From contig NZ_CP049867.1 in the NCBI RefSeq assembly GCF_011299595.1, forward strand, positions 310,001-374,000: a stretch of DNA of 64,000 bases. Reading direction: 5' to 3'. The notes beneath the pieces were generated by a model. That model saw only the letters and a program-made list of their open reading frames with translations. It ran no database searches and was not told the DNA's origin. The stretch is from Nocardioides sp. HDW12B. GTDB lineage: Bacteria > Actinomycetota > Actinomycetes > Propionibacteriales > Nocardioidaceae. Positions 8,548-19,604 of the stretch are shown piece after piece (position 1 is the first letter of the stretch; each line of letters starts with the position of its first letter). The position numbers and the translations under genes are program-made.

Positions 8548-9512
8548 GACGCCTCCTGGCCGAGCCGCGCGGCGAGCGCGTCGGCGACGGCCTGCTGCCC
8601 CTCGGCGAAGGGGTGGAAGGCCAGGGCGCGCGACTCGTCGGTGCGGCGGCCGTTGACCCACGGGTCGTCCGCGCAGATCTCGTGCCCCGCCGACAGGGTG
8701 TAGGTGTCGAGGAAGGTGACGCCGGCGCGGCGGGCGGCCCCTGCGAGGGCGTCGCGCAGCGCCTTCTCCAGCTCCTGCGCCGCGGGCACGTCGCTCGGGT
8801 CGATCGGGAATTGGCGGCACCCGCCGGCCTCGCCCACGAGGCGCGGGTAGCCGACGAGCACGACCGTGGCTCGCGGGGCGGCGGCGGTGACGGCGTCCAG
8901 GGCGAGCGCGACCCGCTCGCCGACCCGTCCGATGGCCGCCGTCGGGTCGGCGACGTCGCCCAGGCACGGGCCCGTGGACGGCGGGGCCGCGCCCGGGGCG
9001 GCCGGTCCGAAGCCGCCGACGCAGCCGACCAGGGTCGCGAAGAGGTCCTCGTCGTTGCCGCCGATCCCGAGCGTCACCAGGTCGGTGCCACGGCGTACGG
9101 CGCGCAGCTGCGGCGGCACGGTGCCCTGGCCGCCGGCCACCCTCTGGGGCACCTCGACGTCGCGGGTCTCGGCCGCGCTGCAGCTGACGTCACGGACCTC
9201 GGCGATCCCGAGCGCGTCGGCCAGCAGCGCGGGGTAGTTGCCGTTCGAGCGCAGGCAGCCCTCGGCCAGGTCCGTGACCGGCACGAAGGGGGCGGCGGTG
9301 TAGGAGTCGCCCAGCGCGGCGTACGACGTGAAGGCCGGCGTCTGCGGCCCGTCCGACGTGCTCGGCTCCGTGCCCGACGACGAGGAGGGCTCGGACGGCT
9401 GCTCGGCGCCGGAGGACCAGCAGCCGGTCAGCGTCGCGAGGAGGAGCGCGGACAGCGCGGCGGAGGTGAGGCGACGGGGGGCGCGGCGCCCCCGGGGGTC
9501 AGCTGGCGCCAC
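8544..9512 (-). CDS. SGNH/GDSL-family esterase lipoprotein
   Basis: 322-residue exported protein. The N-terminus has twin basic stretches, a hydrophobic core and the lipobox LATLTGC (cysteine near residue 31), then a Ser/Glu/Thr-rich linker. The catalytic fold starts at [12 protein letters not shown] (GDS block), continues with GIGGNDEDL (block III Asn) and ends with FHPFAEGQ (block V His, with an upstream Asp in DDPW). These predict a membrane-anchored lipase or acylhydrolase of the SGNH family. It overlaps the PhaC-like gene by 14 bp and ung by 4 bp, so the three probably form one transcript. Substrate unknown. Confidence 0.88.
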   Translation of the reverse strand: MAPADPRGRRAPRRLTSAALSALLLATLTGCWSSGAEQPSEPSSSSGTEPSTSDGPQTPAFTSYAALGDSYTAAPFVPVTDLAEGCLRSNGNYPALLADALGIAEVRDVSCSAAETRDVEVPQRVAGGQGTVPPQLRAVRRGTDLVTLGIGGNDEDLFATLVGCVGGFGPAAPGAAPPSTGPCLGDVADPTAAIGRVGERVALALDAVTAAAPRATVVLVGYPRLVGEAGGCRQFPIDPSDVPAAQELEKALRDALAGAARRAGVTFLDTYTLSAGHEICADDPWVNGRRTDESRALAFHPFAEGQQAVADALAARLGQEAS

Positions 9513-10776
9513 GCCTGGGGGCCGCCAGGCCCCGCGAGCTGGCCGAGGAGAACCGGCGGTTCGGGTTGGAGCCGATGGCGGGCTCGCCCTGCGCGTTGCG
9601 CACGGTGCCGCCGCGGGCGGGCGAGGCGGTCGCGCGCTTCGCGGGGGCGGAGGGCTTCTTCTTCGCGGTGGCCGTCCGCGCCCCGCTCGACGCGCGCTTC
9701 GTCGTGCGCCCCGCGTCGCTGGCGTGCTCGTCGATGAAGGAGTCGAGGATCCGCCACGTGGTCTCGCGAGCGCCGCGGCCGGTGAGCATGCCGAGGTGCC
9801 CGCCGGGCACGACCTCGAAGCGCAGGTCCGGCACGAGGTCCTCGATCGGGCGCACCGAGCTGACCGGCGCGATCGTGTCGCCGGAGCCGCCGAAGGCCAG
9901 CACCGGCACGGTGATGTCGGCGAACGAGATGTCGCGGCCCTCGAAGTGCACGGTGCCCTCGGCGAGCTCGTTGCCGCGCACCATGCGGTGGTAGAGCTGC
10001 CCGAACGTCCGGCCGGGGTAGGCGATCATGTTCTTGGTGAAGCGGTCGACGGCCTCGATCTGTGCGAGGAAGTCGGTGTCGTCGAGCTTGGCGAGCTGCA
10101 CGAACGGCTTGGTCACCAGCTTGTCGAAGGCGCTGAGCTGGAAGGCCCGCTTGACCAGCGGCTGCGGCACGCCGCCCATGACGCGGTAGGCGAGCGTGAT
10201 GAGGGACGCCCGGTCGCCGACGATGCCGAGCAGGGGGCGCACGGGCGCGATCAGCGGCACCTGCGTGACGTCGACGGGGGAGCCCACCGCGGTCACCGAC
10301 GCGATCGGCAGCTTCGACCAGGCGGCGGCGGTCAGCAGCGAGAACGTGCCGCCCAGGCTCCAGCCGACGAGGTGCACCGGGCGCCCGCCGGCGTGGCGGC
10401 TGACGGTGCGGATCGCCTCGGGCAGCACCTCCTGCACCCAGTGCTCCATGCCGAGGTTGCGGTCCTTGAAGGACACCTGGCCGTACTCCACGAGGTAGGT
10501 CGGGCGTCCCTGCGTCACCAGGTGCTCGACCAGCGAGCAGCCCCGCCGCAGGTCGAAGCACAGCGAGGGAGCGGCCAGCGGCGTCACGAGCAGGACGGGG
10601 TCGCCGGTCTCGCGCACCCGGCCCTGCGAGCGGTAGTGGTAGACCTCGCGCAGCGTGCCCTCGTCGATCAGCGTGCGCGGCATGGGACGGAGATCGGCGA
10701 CGCCACCGTAGAGCACCTTCTGAGCGACGTTCGCGGAGGCTGCGACGATCTGGTCCGGCTTGGGGATCAGATCCAT
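9499..10776 (-). CDS. PhaC-like alpha/beta hydrolase
   Basis: 425-residue alpha/beta hydrolase related to class III poly(3-hydroxyalkanoate) synthases: SLCFDLRRGCSLVEHLVTQGRPTYLVEYG, then GWSLGG with Ser140 as nucleophile, VLAFGGSGDTIAP for the acid, and VPGGHLGML for the histidine. PHA synthases use Cys at the nucleophile position, so the Ser here argues for hydrolase or depolymerase activity. The last ~70 residues are a basic Ala/Lys/Ser/Arg-rich tail of low complexity, possibly for binding nucleic acid or granules. TAACAT lies 6 nt before the ATG, so the mRNA is probably leaderless. Confidence 0.8.
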   Translation of the reverse strand: MDLIPKPDQIVAASANVAQKVLYGGVADLRPMPRTLIDEGTLREVYHYRSQGRVRETGDPVLLVTPLAAPSLCFDLRRGCSLVEHLVTQGRPTYLVEYGQVSFKDRNLGMEHWVQEVLPEAIRTVSRHAGGRPVHLVGWSLGGTFSLLTAAAWSKLPIASVTAVGSPVDVTQVPLIAPVRPLLGIVGDRASLITLAYRVMGGVPQPLVKRAFQLSAFDKLVTKPFVQLAKLDDTDFLAQIEAVDRFTKNMIAYPGRTFGQLYHRMVRGNELAEGTVHFEGRDISFADITVPVLAFGGSGDTIAPVSSVRPIEDLVPDLRFEVVPGGHLGMLTGRGARETTWRILDSFIDEHASDAGRTTKRASSGARTATAKKKPSAPAKRATASPARGGTVRNAQGEPAIGSNPNRRFSSASSRGLAAPRRGAS

Positions 10777-10852
10777 GCGCGCATGTTACCCGCGGGTGCA
10801 GTCACGGCCCGGGAGCGTCCGAAGCGCGTCCCCCGGCCGTACGTCGTCCCGC

Positions 10853-12274
<1,422 letters not shown>

Positions 12275-12370
12275 GGCGCGAGCCTAGTCGGCGTGGGGCG
12301 AATGACACGCCTGTCATTTGTGCCTACGATGGGGTCCGCAGACCCGCCGTCGTCGTACAGGAGTGCCCGC

Positions 12371-12673
12371 ATGGACAGCGCCCCACGCGCCCACACCCCG
12401 AGCGACGCGGAGACCCCGGCCGGCGAGCTGTCGGCCCGCGACCAGGCGATCCTCGACTTCGAGCGGCAGTGGTGGAAGTACGCCGGCGCCAAGGAGCAGG
12501 CGGTCCGCGACCAGTTCCAGATGTCGTCGACGCGCTACTACCAGGTGCTCAACGCCCTCATCGACAGCCCGTCCGCGCTGGCCCACGACCCGCTCCTCGT
12601 CCGTCGCCTCCGTCGCCTCCGCGCGACGCGGCAGCGGGCCCGCTCCGCTCGTCGCCTCGGCTTCGAGGTCTGA
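12371..12673 (+). CDS. DUF3263 domain protein
   Basis: 100-residue actinobacterial protein of unknown function. The conserved core reads LSARDQAILDFERQWWKYAGAKEQAVRDQF, then SSTRYYQVLNALIDSPSALAHDPLLVRRLRRLR, giving a helix-rich, basic C-terminus that looks like a small DNA- or RNA-binding fold. The ATG at 12371 has AGGAG 7 nt upstream and a possible -10 TACGAT at 12325-12330. It is followed after one base by the LytR_C gene, an arrangement common in actinobacteria. Divergent from otsA. Confidence 0.85.
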   Translation: MDSAPRAHTPSDAETPAGELSARDQAILDFERQWWKYAGAKEQAVRDQFQMSSTRYYQVLNALIDSPSALAHDPLLVRRLRRLRATRQRARSARRLGFEV

Positions 12674-12674
12674 G

Positions 12675-13223
12675 ATGCCGCTACGTCACCGCGTCTCCGT
12701 GGCCGTCGCCGAGCGCCGTCCGAGCCGTCGCTCCGGTGCCGACGAGGGCTTCGTGATGTCGTCGCCGCTGGCGCTGATGAGCGCGGCCGCCGTGCTCATG
12801 GCCGGCGTCGCCTTCTTCGTGACGGACCCCGCGACCCCGGACGGGGACCAGGCCGTCCTGGTCACGGCTCCTGCGCCGACCGAGGCGCCGGTCGTGCTCG
12901 ACCCGACCACGGTCGAGAAGGAGAAGAAGAAGACGCCCCCGCCGGTGCAGCGCGGTGAGGTCTACGTCAGCGTCTACAACAACTCGAACATCACCGGCCT
13001 GGCCGGCACCACGGCCTCGCGCATCGGCGGCGCCGGCTGGCAGGTCACCGGCTCGGACAACTGGTACGGCACGATCCCGGCCACCACCATCTACTTCCCG
13101 CCCCGGTTCCAGGACGCCGCCGAGCTGCTGTCCAAGGACCTCGGCATCACCCGCGTCCTGCCGGCCGTCGACCCCATGTCGATGGACCGGCTCACGGTGA
13201 TCCTCACCTCCGACTTCGCCTGA
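12675..13223 (+). CDS. LytR C-terminal-domain envelope protein
   Basis: 182 residues with a basic cytoplasmic N-terminus (about 35 residues) and one membrane segment around PLALMSAAAVLMAGVAFFV. A Thr/Pro/Lys-rich linker follows. The extracellular domain (about 93-182) reads VYVSVYNNSNITGLAGTTASRIGGAGWQV, the LytR_C fold found at the end of LytR-CpsA-Psr proteins. No catalytic LCP domain is present, so a wall-binding or partner role is likelier than glycopolymer transfer. It starts one base after the DUF3263 stop, so the two are co-translated. Confidence 0.85.
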   Translation: MPLRHRVSVAVAERRPSRRSGADEGFVMSSPLALMSAAAVLMAGVAFFVTDPATPDGDQAVLVTAPAPTEAPVVLDPTTVEKEKKKTPPPVQRGEVYVSVYNNSNITGLAGTTASRIGGAGWQVTGSDNWYGTIPATTIYFPPRFQDAAELLSKDLGITRVLPAVDPMSMDRLTVILTSDFA

Positions 13224-13275
13224 CCCGCCCCGGCGCCCTCGTGAGGTCGCCGGCCGCCTCTGGTTGAGTTCTCCC

Positions 13276-14124
13276 ATGGACTTCGCCAGCGGTCTCTCCC
13301 AGCGTCGGTACGACGAGCTCGTCACGAGCGCGGAGCGCGCCGTCGTGGGCCTCGACTTCGACGGCACCCTCGCCCCCATCGTCGAGGACCCCAAGGACGC
13401 CCACATCCACCCCGACGCCGGAGCGGCCCTGGTCGAGCTCGCGCCGCTCGTGGAGGCGGTCGCGGTGGTGACCGGGCGTCCGGTGCGCCAGGCGGTGTCG
13501 CTCGGCGAGCTCGACGAGATCGGCGCGCAGGTCGCTGAGGGGGGCGGCGAGTTCCTGGTGCTGGGCCACTACGGCAACGAGAGGTGGTCGGCGCGGGACC
13601 GCCGGGTCATCTCGCCGCGCCCGCCCAAGGGCCTGGCCACGCTCATGTCCGAGCTGCCGGACCTGCTGCGCCGCCACGGCCTCGGCGAGGCCCACATCGA
13701 GTCCAAGGGCGGCCTCGCGGTCGCCGTCCACACCCGCCGCATGGACGACCCCGACGGCGCCCAGGAGACGCTCACCCCGATCCTCGAGAAGGCAGCACGC
13801 AGCCACGGCCTGGTCACCGAGCCCGGGCGGATGGTGGTGGAGGTCCGCGCCTCCGGCATGGACAAGGGCAGCGCCGTGCGCAGCCTGCAGAAGCAGCTGC
13901 ACGCCGACGCGATGGTCTTCGTCGGCGACGACCTCGGCGACCTCGAGGCCTTCGACGCGGTGGCCGACCTGCGCCGTCGGGGGATGGTGGGCTTCCTGGT
14001 CTGCTCCGGCTCCGACGAGCAGCAGGCGCTCGTGGACAAGGCGGACCTCGTCGTCGACGGCCCGGACGGGGTCGTCGCCTTCCTCCACCAGCTCGCCGCC
14101 GACGTCGCTCGTCCCGCTGGTTGA
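13276..14124 (+). CDS. otsB: Trehalose-6-phosphate phosphatase
   Basis: 282-residue HAD-type phosphatase that completes trehalose synthesis by removing phosphate from the OtsA product. LDFDGTLAP (26-34) carries the nucleophile Asp27 and Asp29. VVTGRPV is motif II, EVRASGMDKGSAV holds the motif III Lys, and FVGDDLGDLEAFD is motif IV. The ATG at 13276 was preferred over an in-frame TTG at 13264. It is 52 bp after the LytR_C gene and may be transcribed with it. Confidence 0.93.
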   Translation: MDFASGLSQRRYDELVTSAERAVVGLDFDGTLAPIVEDPKDAHIHPDAGAALVELAPLVEAVAVVTGRPVRQAVSLGELDEIGAQVAEGGGEFLVLGHYGNERWSARDRRVISPRPPKGLATLMSELPDLLRRHGLGEAHIESKGGLAVAVHTRRMDDPDGAQETLTPILEKAARSHGLVTEPGRMVVEVRASGMDKGSAVRSLQKQLHADAMVFVGDDLGDLEAFDAVADLRRRGMVGFLVCSGSDEQQALVDKADLVVDGPDGVVAFLHQLAADVARPAG

Positions 14125-14189
14125 GACAGGGGTCCGGATGCCGGACACGATGTGCGGATCTCCGGCGCGCTCCCTAGGCTTGCTCACAG

Positions 14190-14368
14190 CTCATCGAGAG
14201 GGGCAGAGGGACACGGCCCGTCGAAGCCCCGGCAACCCGCCACGGCAGTCATCCCCCGGATGACTTCCTCCGAGGAGCCAGAACGACCCCCTGACGGTCG
14301 CGCTGGCCCGTCGTGGTCACGGTGCTACATCCGTCCCGAGGCGAAAGACGCCGATCGGGGAAGATGAG
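14190..14368 (+). ncRNA. SAM-I (S-box) riboswitch
   Basis: The region has all the main S-box landmarks. P1 is CTCATC (14190-14195) pairing with GATGAG (14363-14368). CGAGAGGGGCAGAGGGAC follows directly, then GGCCC-GTCGAAGCCCCGGCAACC, and later GGTGCTACATCC (14320-14331). The element binds S-adenosylmethionine and normally shuts off methionine-supply genes. The ribosome site GGAGG (14371-14375) starts only three bases after P1, so control of translation start is plausible. It sits before a threonine-synthase-family gene, not a classical met gene. Confidence 0.9.
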
Positions 14369-14381
14369 AAGGAGGAATCCT

Positions 14382-15647
14382 TTGAGCGCATCAGTGATCG
14401 AGCCCACCACCCTGCGGAGCGGTGCTTTCGGGCACGCCACCGGCCTCGTGTGCCGCGAGTGCCGCGCCGAGCAGCCCCTCGGGCCGTTCTACGCCTGCCA
14501 GGAGTGCTTCGGCCCCCTGGAGATCGGCTACGACTTCCCGCAGGTCACCCGCGAGCAGATCGAGGCGGGCCCCAAGAACATCTGGCGCTACCAGCCGCTG
14601 CTGCCGGTGCCCTCGGACATCTCGCTGTCGCCGAACATGGAGCCCGGCTACACCCGCCTGCTCAAGGCCGGCAACCTCGGGCGCGAGCTCGGCCTGCGCA
14701 GCCTCTGGGTCAAGGACGACTCCGGCAACCCGACGCACTCCTTCAAGGACCGCGTCGTCGCCGTCGCCCTCTCGGCCGCCCGCGAGCTCGGCTCCAAGGT
14801 CTTCGCGTGCCCCTCGACGGGCAACCTGGCCAACGCGGTCGCCGCAGCCGGCGCCCGGGCGGGCATCCGCACGGTCGTCTTCATCCCGCACGACCTCGAG
14901 CCGGCCAAGATCCAGATGACCGCGGTGTACGGCGGCTCGCTGGTCGCCGTGCGCGGCAACTACGACGACGTCAACCGGCTGGCCTCCGAGATCGCCGGCG
15001 AGGAGGAGGGCTGGGCGTTCGTGAACGTCAACGTCCGCCCCTACTACGCCGAGGGCTCCAAGACGCTCGCCTTCGAGGTCGCCGAGCAGCTCGGCTGGCG
15101 CATCCCCGACCAGGTCGTCGTCCCGGTCGCCAGCGGCTCGCAGCTGACCAAGATCGACAAGGGCTTCCAGGAGCTCATCAGGCTCGGTCTCGTCGAGGAC
15201 ACGCCGTACAGGATCTTCGGGGCGCAGGCGAACGGCTGCTCGCCGGTCAGCGCCGCCTTCAAGGACGGCCGCGACGTCGTACGCCCGGTGAAGCCGGACA
15301 CGATCGCCAAGAGCCTCGCGATTGGCAATCCCGCCGACGGGCCGTATGTTCTCGACGTCACTCGCCGTACGGGCGGCACGGTGGAGGACGTCACGGACGA
15401 CGAGGTCCGTGACGGGATCGCGCTCCTGGCGCGCACCGAGGGGGTCTTCGCGGAGACCGCCGGGGGCGTCACCGTGGGCACGTTGAAGAAGCTGGTGGAG
15501 ACCGGGCAGCTCGACCCGGACGCCGAGACCGTCGTCTTCAACACCGGTGACGGCCTCAAGACCCTCGACGCGGTCGCCGGTCGTGTGGGCCCGACTGCAA
15601 CGATCGACCCGTCGTACACCGAATTCCTGTCCACCGGCCTGGCCTGA
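14382..15647 (+). CDS. thrC/metM: Threonine-synthase-family PLP enzyme, probably MetM homocysteine synthase
   Basis: 421-residue PLP enzyme. Two C-x2-C pairs (24/27 and 39/42) form an N-terminal zinc ribbon, PLP Lys is K122 in NPTHSFKDR, and ACPSTGNLANA is the phosphate loop. By family it is threonine synthase (O-phosphohomoserine to threonine). However, a SAM riboswitch precedes it and a Gly-Gly-ending sulfur carrier follows 30 bp downstream. That is the layout reported for Streptomyces MetM/MetO, where MetM makes homocysteine from O-phosphohomoserine and thiocarboxylated MetO. I favour that role by context; sequence alone does not separate the two. TTG start at 14382 with GGAGG 6 nt upstream. 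Confidence 0.85.
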   Translation: MSASVIEPTTLRSGAFGHATGLVCRECRAEQPLGPFYACQECFGPLEIGYDFPQVTREQIEAGPKNIWRYQPLLPVPSDISLSPNMEPGYTRLLKAGNLGRELGLRSLWVKDDSGNPTHSFKDRVVAVALSAARELGSKVFACPSTGNLANAVAAAGARAGIRTVVFIPHDLEPAKIQMTAVYGGSLVAVRGNYDDVNRLASEIAGEEEGWAFVNVNVRPYYAEGSKTLAFEVAEQLGWRIPDQVVVPVASGSQLTKIDKGFQELIRLGLVEDTPYRIFGAQANGCSPVSAAFKDGRDVVRPVKPDTIAKSLAIGNPADGPYVLDVTRRTGGTVEDVTDDEVRDGIALLARTEGVFAETAGGVTVGTLKKLVETGQLDPDAETVVFNTGDGLKTLDAVAGRVGPTATIDPSYTEFLSTGLA

Positions 15648-15677
15648 ACCGGCCGACCACGCTGCCCGAGGAGCACC

Positions 15678-15953
15678 ATGAGCGTCCACGTCCGTGTCCC
15701 CACCATCCTGCGCACCTACACCGGAGGCGACTCCGAGGTGTCCGCCGAGGGTGGGACGCTGGCCGAGGTCCTGGAGAGCCTGGACGGCTCCTACCCGGGG
15801 ATCCGCGCACGCATCGTCGACGAGACCGGCGAGCTGCGCCGCTTCGTCAACGTCTACGTCGGCAACGACGACGTCCGCTTCCTGGAGGGGCTCGGCACCG
15901 AGACCCCCTCGGGAGCGCAGATCTCGGTCATCCCGGCCGTCGCCGGGGGCTGA
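15678..15953 (+). CDS. metO: CysO/MetO-like sulfur carrier protein (MoaD/ThiS fold)
   Basis: 91-residue ubiquitin-fold protein closely resembling mycobacterial CysO: VPTILRTYTGGDSEVSAEGGTL in the N-half, RRFVNVYVGNDDVRFLEGL in the middle, ending IPAVAGG. The terminal Gly-Gly is exposed, as needed for adenylation and thiocarboxylation, which lets it deliver sulfide to a PLP enzyme. No cysM or mec protease gene is beside it. Its partner here appears to be the threonine-synthase-family enzyme upstream, matching MetO of the MetM/MetO pathway. GAGGAG lies 5 nt before the ATG. Confidence 0.85.
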   Translation: MSVHVRVPTILRTYTGGDSEVSAEGGTLAEVLESLDGSYPGIRARIVDETGELRRFVNVYVGNDDVRFLEGLGTETPSGAQISVIPAVAGG

Positions 15954-15991
15954 GCGCCACCCGCAGGACCTGCGGGCCGCACGGACACAAG

Positions 15992-16026
15992 AGGCCGGAG
16001 AAGCGCTCGCGCGCTTCTCCGGCCTT
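15992..16026 (+). terminator. Rho-independent-type terminator after metO
   Basis: A perfect 14-bp stem, GGCCGGAGAAGCGC with its complement, closes on a TCGC loop and is followed by TTGCCCC. The downstream T-tract is poor, as usual in high-GC actinobacteria. It lies 38 bp after the metO stop and isolates the riboswitch operon from groEL. Confidence 0.8.
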
Positions 16027-16135
16027 GCCCCGTCGCACCCACGAGGTGCTGACGAACATAGGGCGGCGCGGCAGGAGCGTCAACGGGCGCCGGCGGCGCC
16101 CGGGTCCGGTCCAGACCGTCGCGGTCCCGACGCGT

Positions 16136-16162
16136 CTTGCACTCGTCTGGGGCGAGTGCTAA
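16136..16162. promoter_or_regulatory. CIRCE operator 1 (HrcA site)
   Basis: CTTGCACTC, nine bases, GAGTGCTAA: the left arm differs from the TTAGCACTC consensus at two outer bases, the right arm is perfect, and the spacer has the standard length. HrcA represses chaperonin genes through this element in actinobacteria. Confidence 0.9.
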
Positions 16163-16169
16163 ACATTGA

Positions 16170-17975
<1,806 letters not shown>

Positions 17976-18018
17976 GTCCCGCCCACCACCAGCACCTCCA
18001 GCACCACCCGCAGCACCC

Positions 18019-18054
18019 GAAGGGCCCCGAGGCGATCCGCCTCGGGGCCCTTCG
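18019..18054 (+). terminator. Terminator after groEL
   Basis: A stem of CGAAGGGCCCCGAGGCG with its exact complement encloses an ATC loop (17-bp arms). It ends in CCCTTCG, 43 bp after the groEL stop. A strong intrinsic-type hairpin that could work in both directions. Confidence 0.85.
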
Positions 18055-18068
18055 CCGTGCTGGGGCCC

Positions 18069-18164
18069 TGTCGGTTTCACTGGGTACCTAGTGATGTTGG
18101 CGCTTCCCGAGCGAAACTTCGTTCGGGAAGCGCCGGTTTCACTAGGTACCCAGTGAAACCGACA
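18069..18164. repeat. GGTACC-centred composite palindrome, copy 2
   Basis: The outer arms are a perfect 20-bp inverted repeat (18069-18088 with 18145-18164). Inside are two GGTACC centres and a hairpin built from GCGCTTCCCGA and TCGGGAAGCGC. It lies between converging groEL and AlkB genes, only 5 bp from the AlkB stop. Same family as 4127-4204. Confidence 0.9.
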
Positions 18165-18169
18165 CCCGC

Positions 18170-18826
18170 TCAGAGCACGCCGCGGGGGCGGAGCTGGACC
18201 GAGATCCGTGGGCCGCAGGGGGTGCTGCTCTTGGGCACGGCGTGCTCCCAGGTGCGCTGGCAGGAGCCGCCCATGACGAGCAGGTCGCCGTGGCCGAGCG
18301 TGAAGGTCCGGGTCAGTCCGGCGAGCGAGGGGACCGAGTCGGGGTTGGGGCGCAGCTGGAGGCGCCGGGGCTCGCCGAGGGACAGGATCGCGACCATCGT
18401 GTCGGTGGTGCGGCCGCGCCCGATGCGGTCGCCGTGCCACGCCACCGAGTCGCGGCCGTCGCGGTAGAGGCAGAGCCCGCTCGTCACGAACCGCTCGCCC
18501 AGCTCGGGCTCGTAGTGGTCGCTGAGCTCCTCACGGACCTGCGTTAGCCGCGGGTGGGGGAGCGGCTCGCCGGCCCCGTAGTGCGCCAGCAACCGGGGCA
18601 CGTCGACGACCCGGTCGTACATCTGCCGCCGCTCGGCCTGCCACGGCACCGAGCGGAGCAGGTCGAGGAACACCTCGTCGGCCCCGGTCAGCCACCCCGG
18701 GCAGTGGTCCACCCAGGCCCCGCGGGTCAACGTCGTACGACGAAGCCGGCCGGCCAGGGCGCTCGACGACCCGGCGTCGGGGGAGTCCGGCGGGTCGAAG
18801 AGCGACGGCTGGAGCGTGAGCGCCAT
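18170..18826 (-). CDS. AlkB-family 2-oxoglutarate/Fe(II) dioxygenase
   Basis: 218-residue DNA/RNA alkylation-damage reversal enzyme of the AlkB type. SVAWHGDRIG holds the iron-binding H-x-D, TWEHAVPK the second His, and PRISVQLRPR the two Arg of the AlkB R-x5-R motif that bind 2-oxoglutarate. The C-terminal double-stranded beta-helix is complete. Length matches bacterial short AlkB homologues. The ATG at 18826 has TACCGT 7 nt upstream, so the transcript is probably leaderless. No ada gene is near. Confidence 0.9.
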   Translation of the reverse strand: MALTLQPSLFDPPDSPDAGSSSALAGRLRRTTLTRGAWVDHCPGWLTGADEVFLDLLRSVPWQAERRQMYDRVVDVPRLLAHYGAGEPLPHPRLTQVREELSDHYEPELGERFVTSGLCLYRDGRDSVAWHGDRIGRGRTTDTMVAILSLGEPRRLQLRPNPDSVPSLAGLTRTFTLGHGDLLVMGGSCQRTWEHAVPKSSTPCGPRISVQLRPRGVL

Positions 18827-18900
18827 GCCGGTCACGGTAGCACTCGTTCGAACACCTGTGCGAGAGACTTCGTGTGGTGGGGTGTCCTGTCCCGTCCCGA

Positions 18901-18959
18901 CAGATGCGTGGGACAAGCACCCCGCCAGGCCGCCCGGGCGTGCTTTTCCCACGCATCTG
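18901..18959. repeat. Two-step inverted repeat between divergent genes
   Basis: Perfect 13-bp arms CAGATGCGTGGGA and its complement (18901-18913, 18947-18959) enclose a second pair, AAGCAC/GTGCTT (18915-18920, 18940-18945), around a GC-rich loop. It lies between divergent AlkB and lipoprotein genes, so ordinary transcription termination does not explain it. No second copy was seen in the window. Confidence 0.8.
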
Positions 18960-19037
18960 CCCGGTCGGGGCCCACCGCCCGCCGGCCCCGACTAGGTTCG
19001 GCGTACGGCGTCACCGGGCGCCGCCCGAGGAGGGGTC

Positions 19038-19481
19038 ATGGTCCGACGCGCCGCCGTCGCGCTCGCCGCCCTCACGCTGCTCGCCGGGTGCTCGGAGCCG
19101 GAGGAGACCGGCGGCACGCCGGCCGCCGAGACGCCGGTGACCCTGCAGCTGCCCGCCGCGGGTTCCGGGCGCTGCCTGTCGCCCACGGCCGACGCCCTGT
19201 CGCGCGCCGACGTCGCCTTCGACGGCCGGGTGGAGAACATCAGCGGCAGCGACGTCGAGCTGAAGGTCGACACCTGGTTCGCCTCCCGCCGCGGGAGGGA
19301 GCGCGACGAGTCGGTCGTCGTCACCACGCTCCGGGGCACCCGGAGCACCGAGGCCATCCCGATCTTCCGCCGGGGCGACCGCTACCTGGTGGCGGCCCTC
19401 GGCACCCAGGTCATGATCTGCGGGGCCACCGACGTCTGGTCCCCGGACCTCGAGGTGCTCTACCGCCAGGCCTTCGGCTGA
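19038..19481 (+). CDS. Putative lipoprotein
   Basis: 147-residue protein with a lipoprotein signal peptide: VRRAAVALAALTLLAGC, lipobox LLAGC with the cysteine near residue 18. A short Glu/Thr linker follows, then a compact domain containing GRCLSPTADALSRADVAFDGRVENISGSDVELKVD. It looks like a small OB- or Ig-like beta domain. I do not recognise a named family. A cysteine pair (GRC and MIC) could form a disulfide. GAGGAGG precedes the ATG and TAGGTT at 18992-18997 is a possible -10. Confidence 0.7.
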   Translation: MVRRAAVALAALTLLAGCSEPEETGGTPAAETPVTLQLPAAGSGRCLSPTADALSRADVAFDGRVENISGSDVELKVDTWFASRRGRERDESVVVTTLRGTRSTEAIPIFRRGDRYLVAALGTQVMICGATDVWSPDLEVLYRQAFG

Positions 19482-19604
19482 GGATCCGCCCGCCGTCGCA
19501 CCCGTGACGAACGGTCCGCCGGCGACGTGACAAAACGCAGTGGAGCCGGTGCGGTCGCAGTCGGTAGCGTCGGGGCTCAGGTCCCCCAGCCCGAGGATGT
19601 CCCC

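Noticed and set aside
14152-14367. Possible 71-residue protein across the SAM riboswitch
   Set aside because: It coincides with the structured leader and shows no family similarity. The conserved S-box elements explain the sequence.
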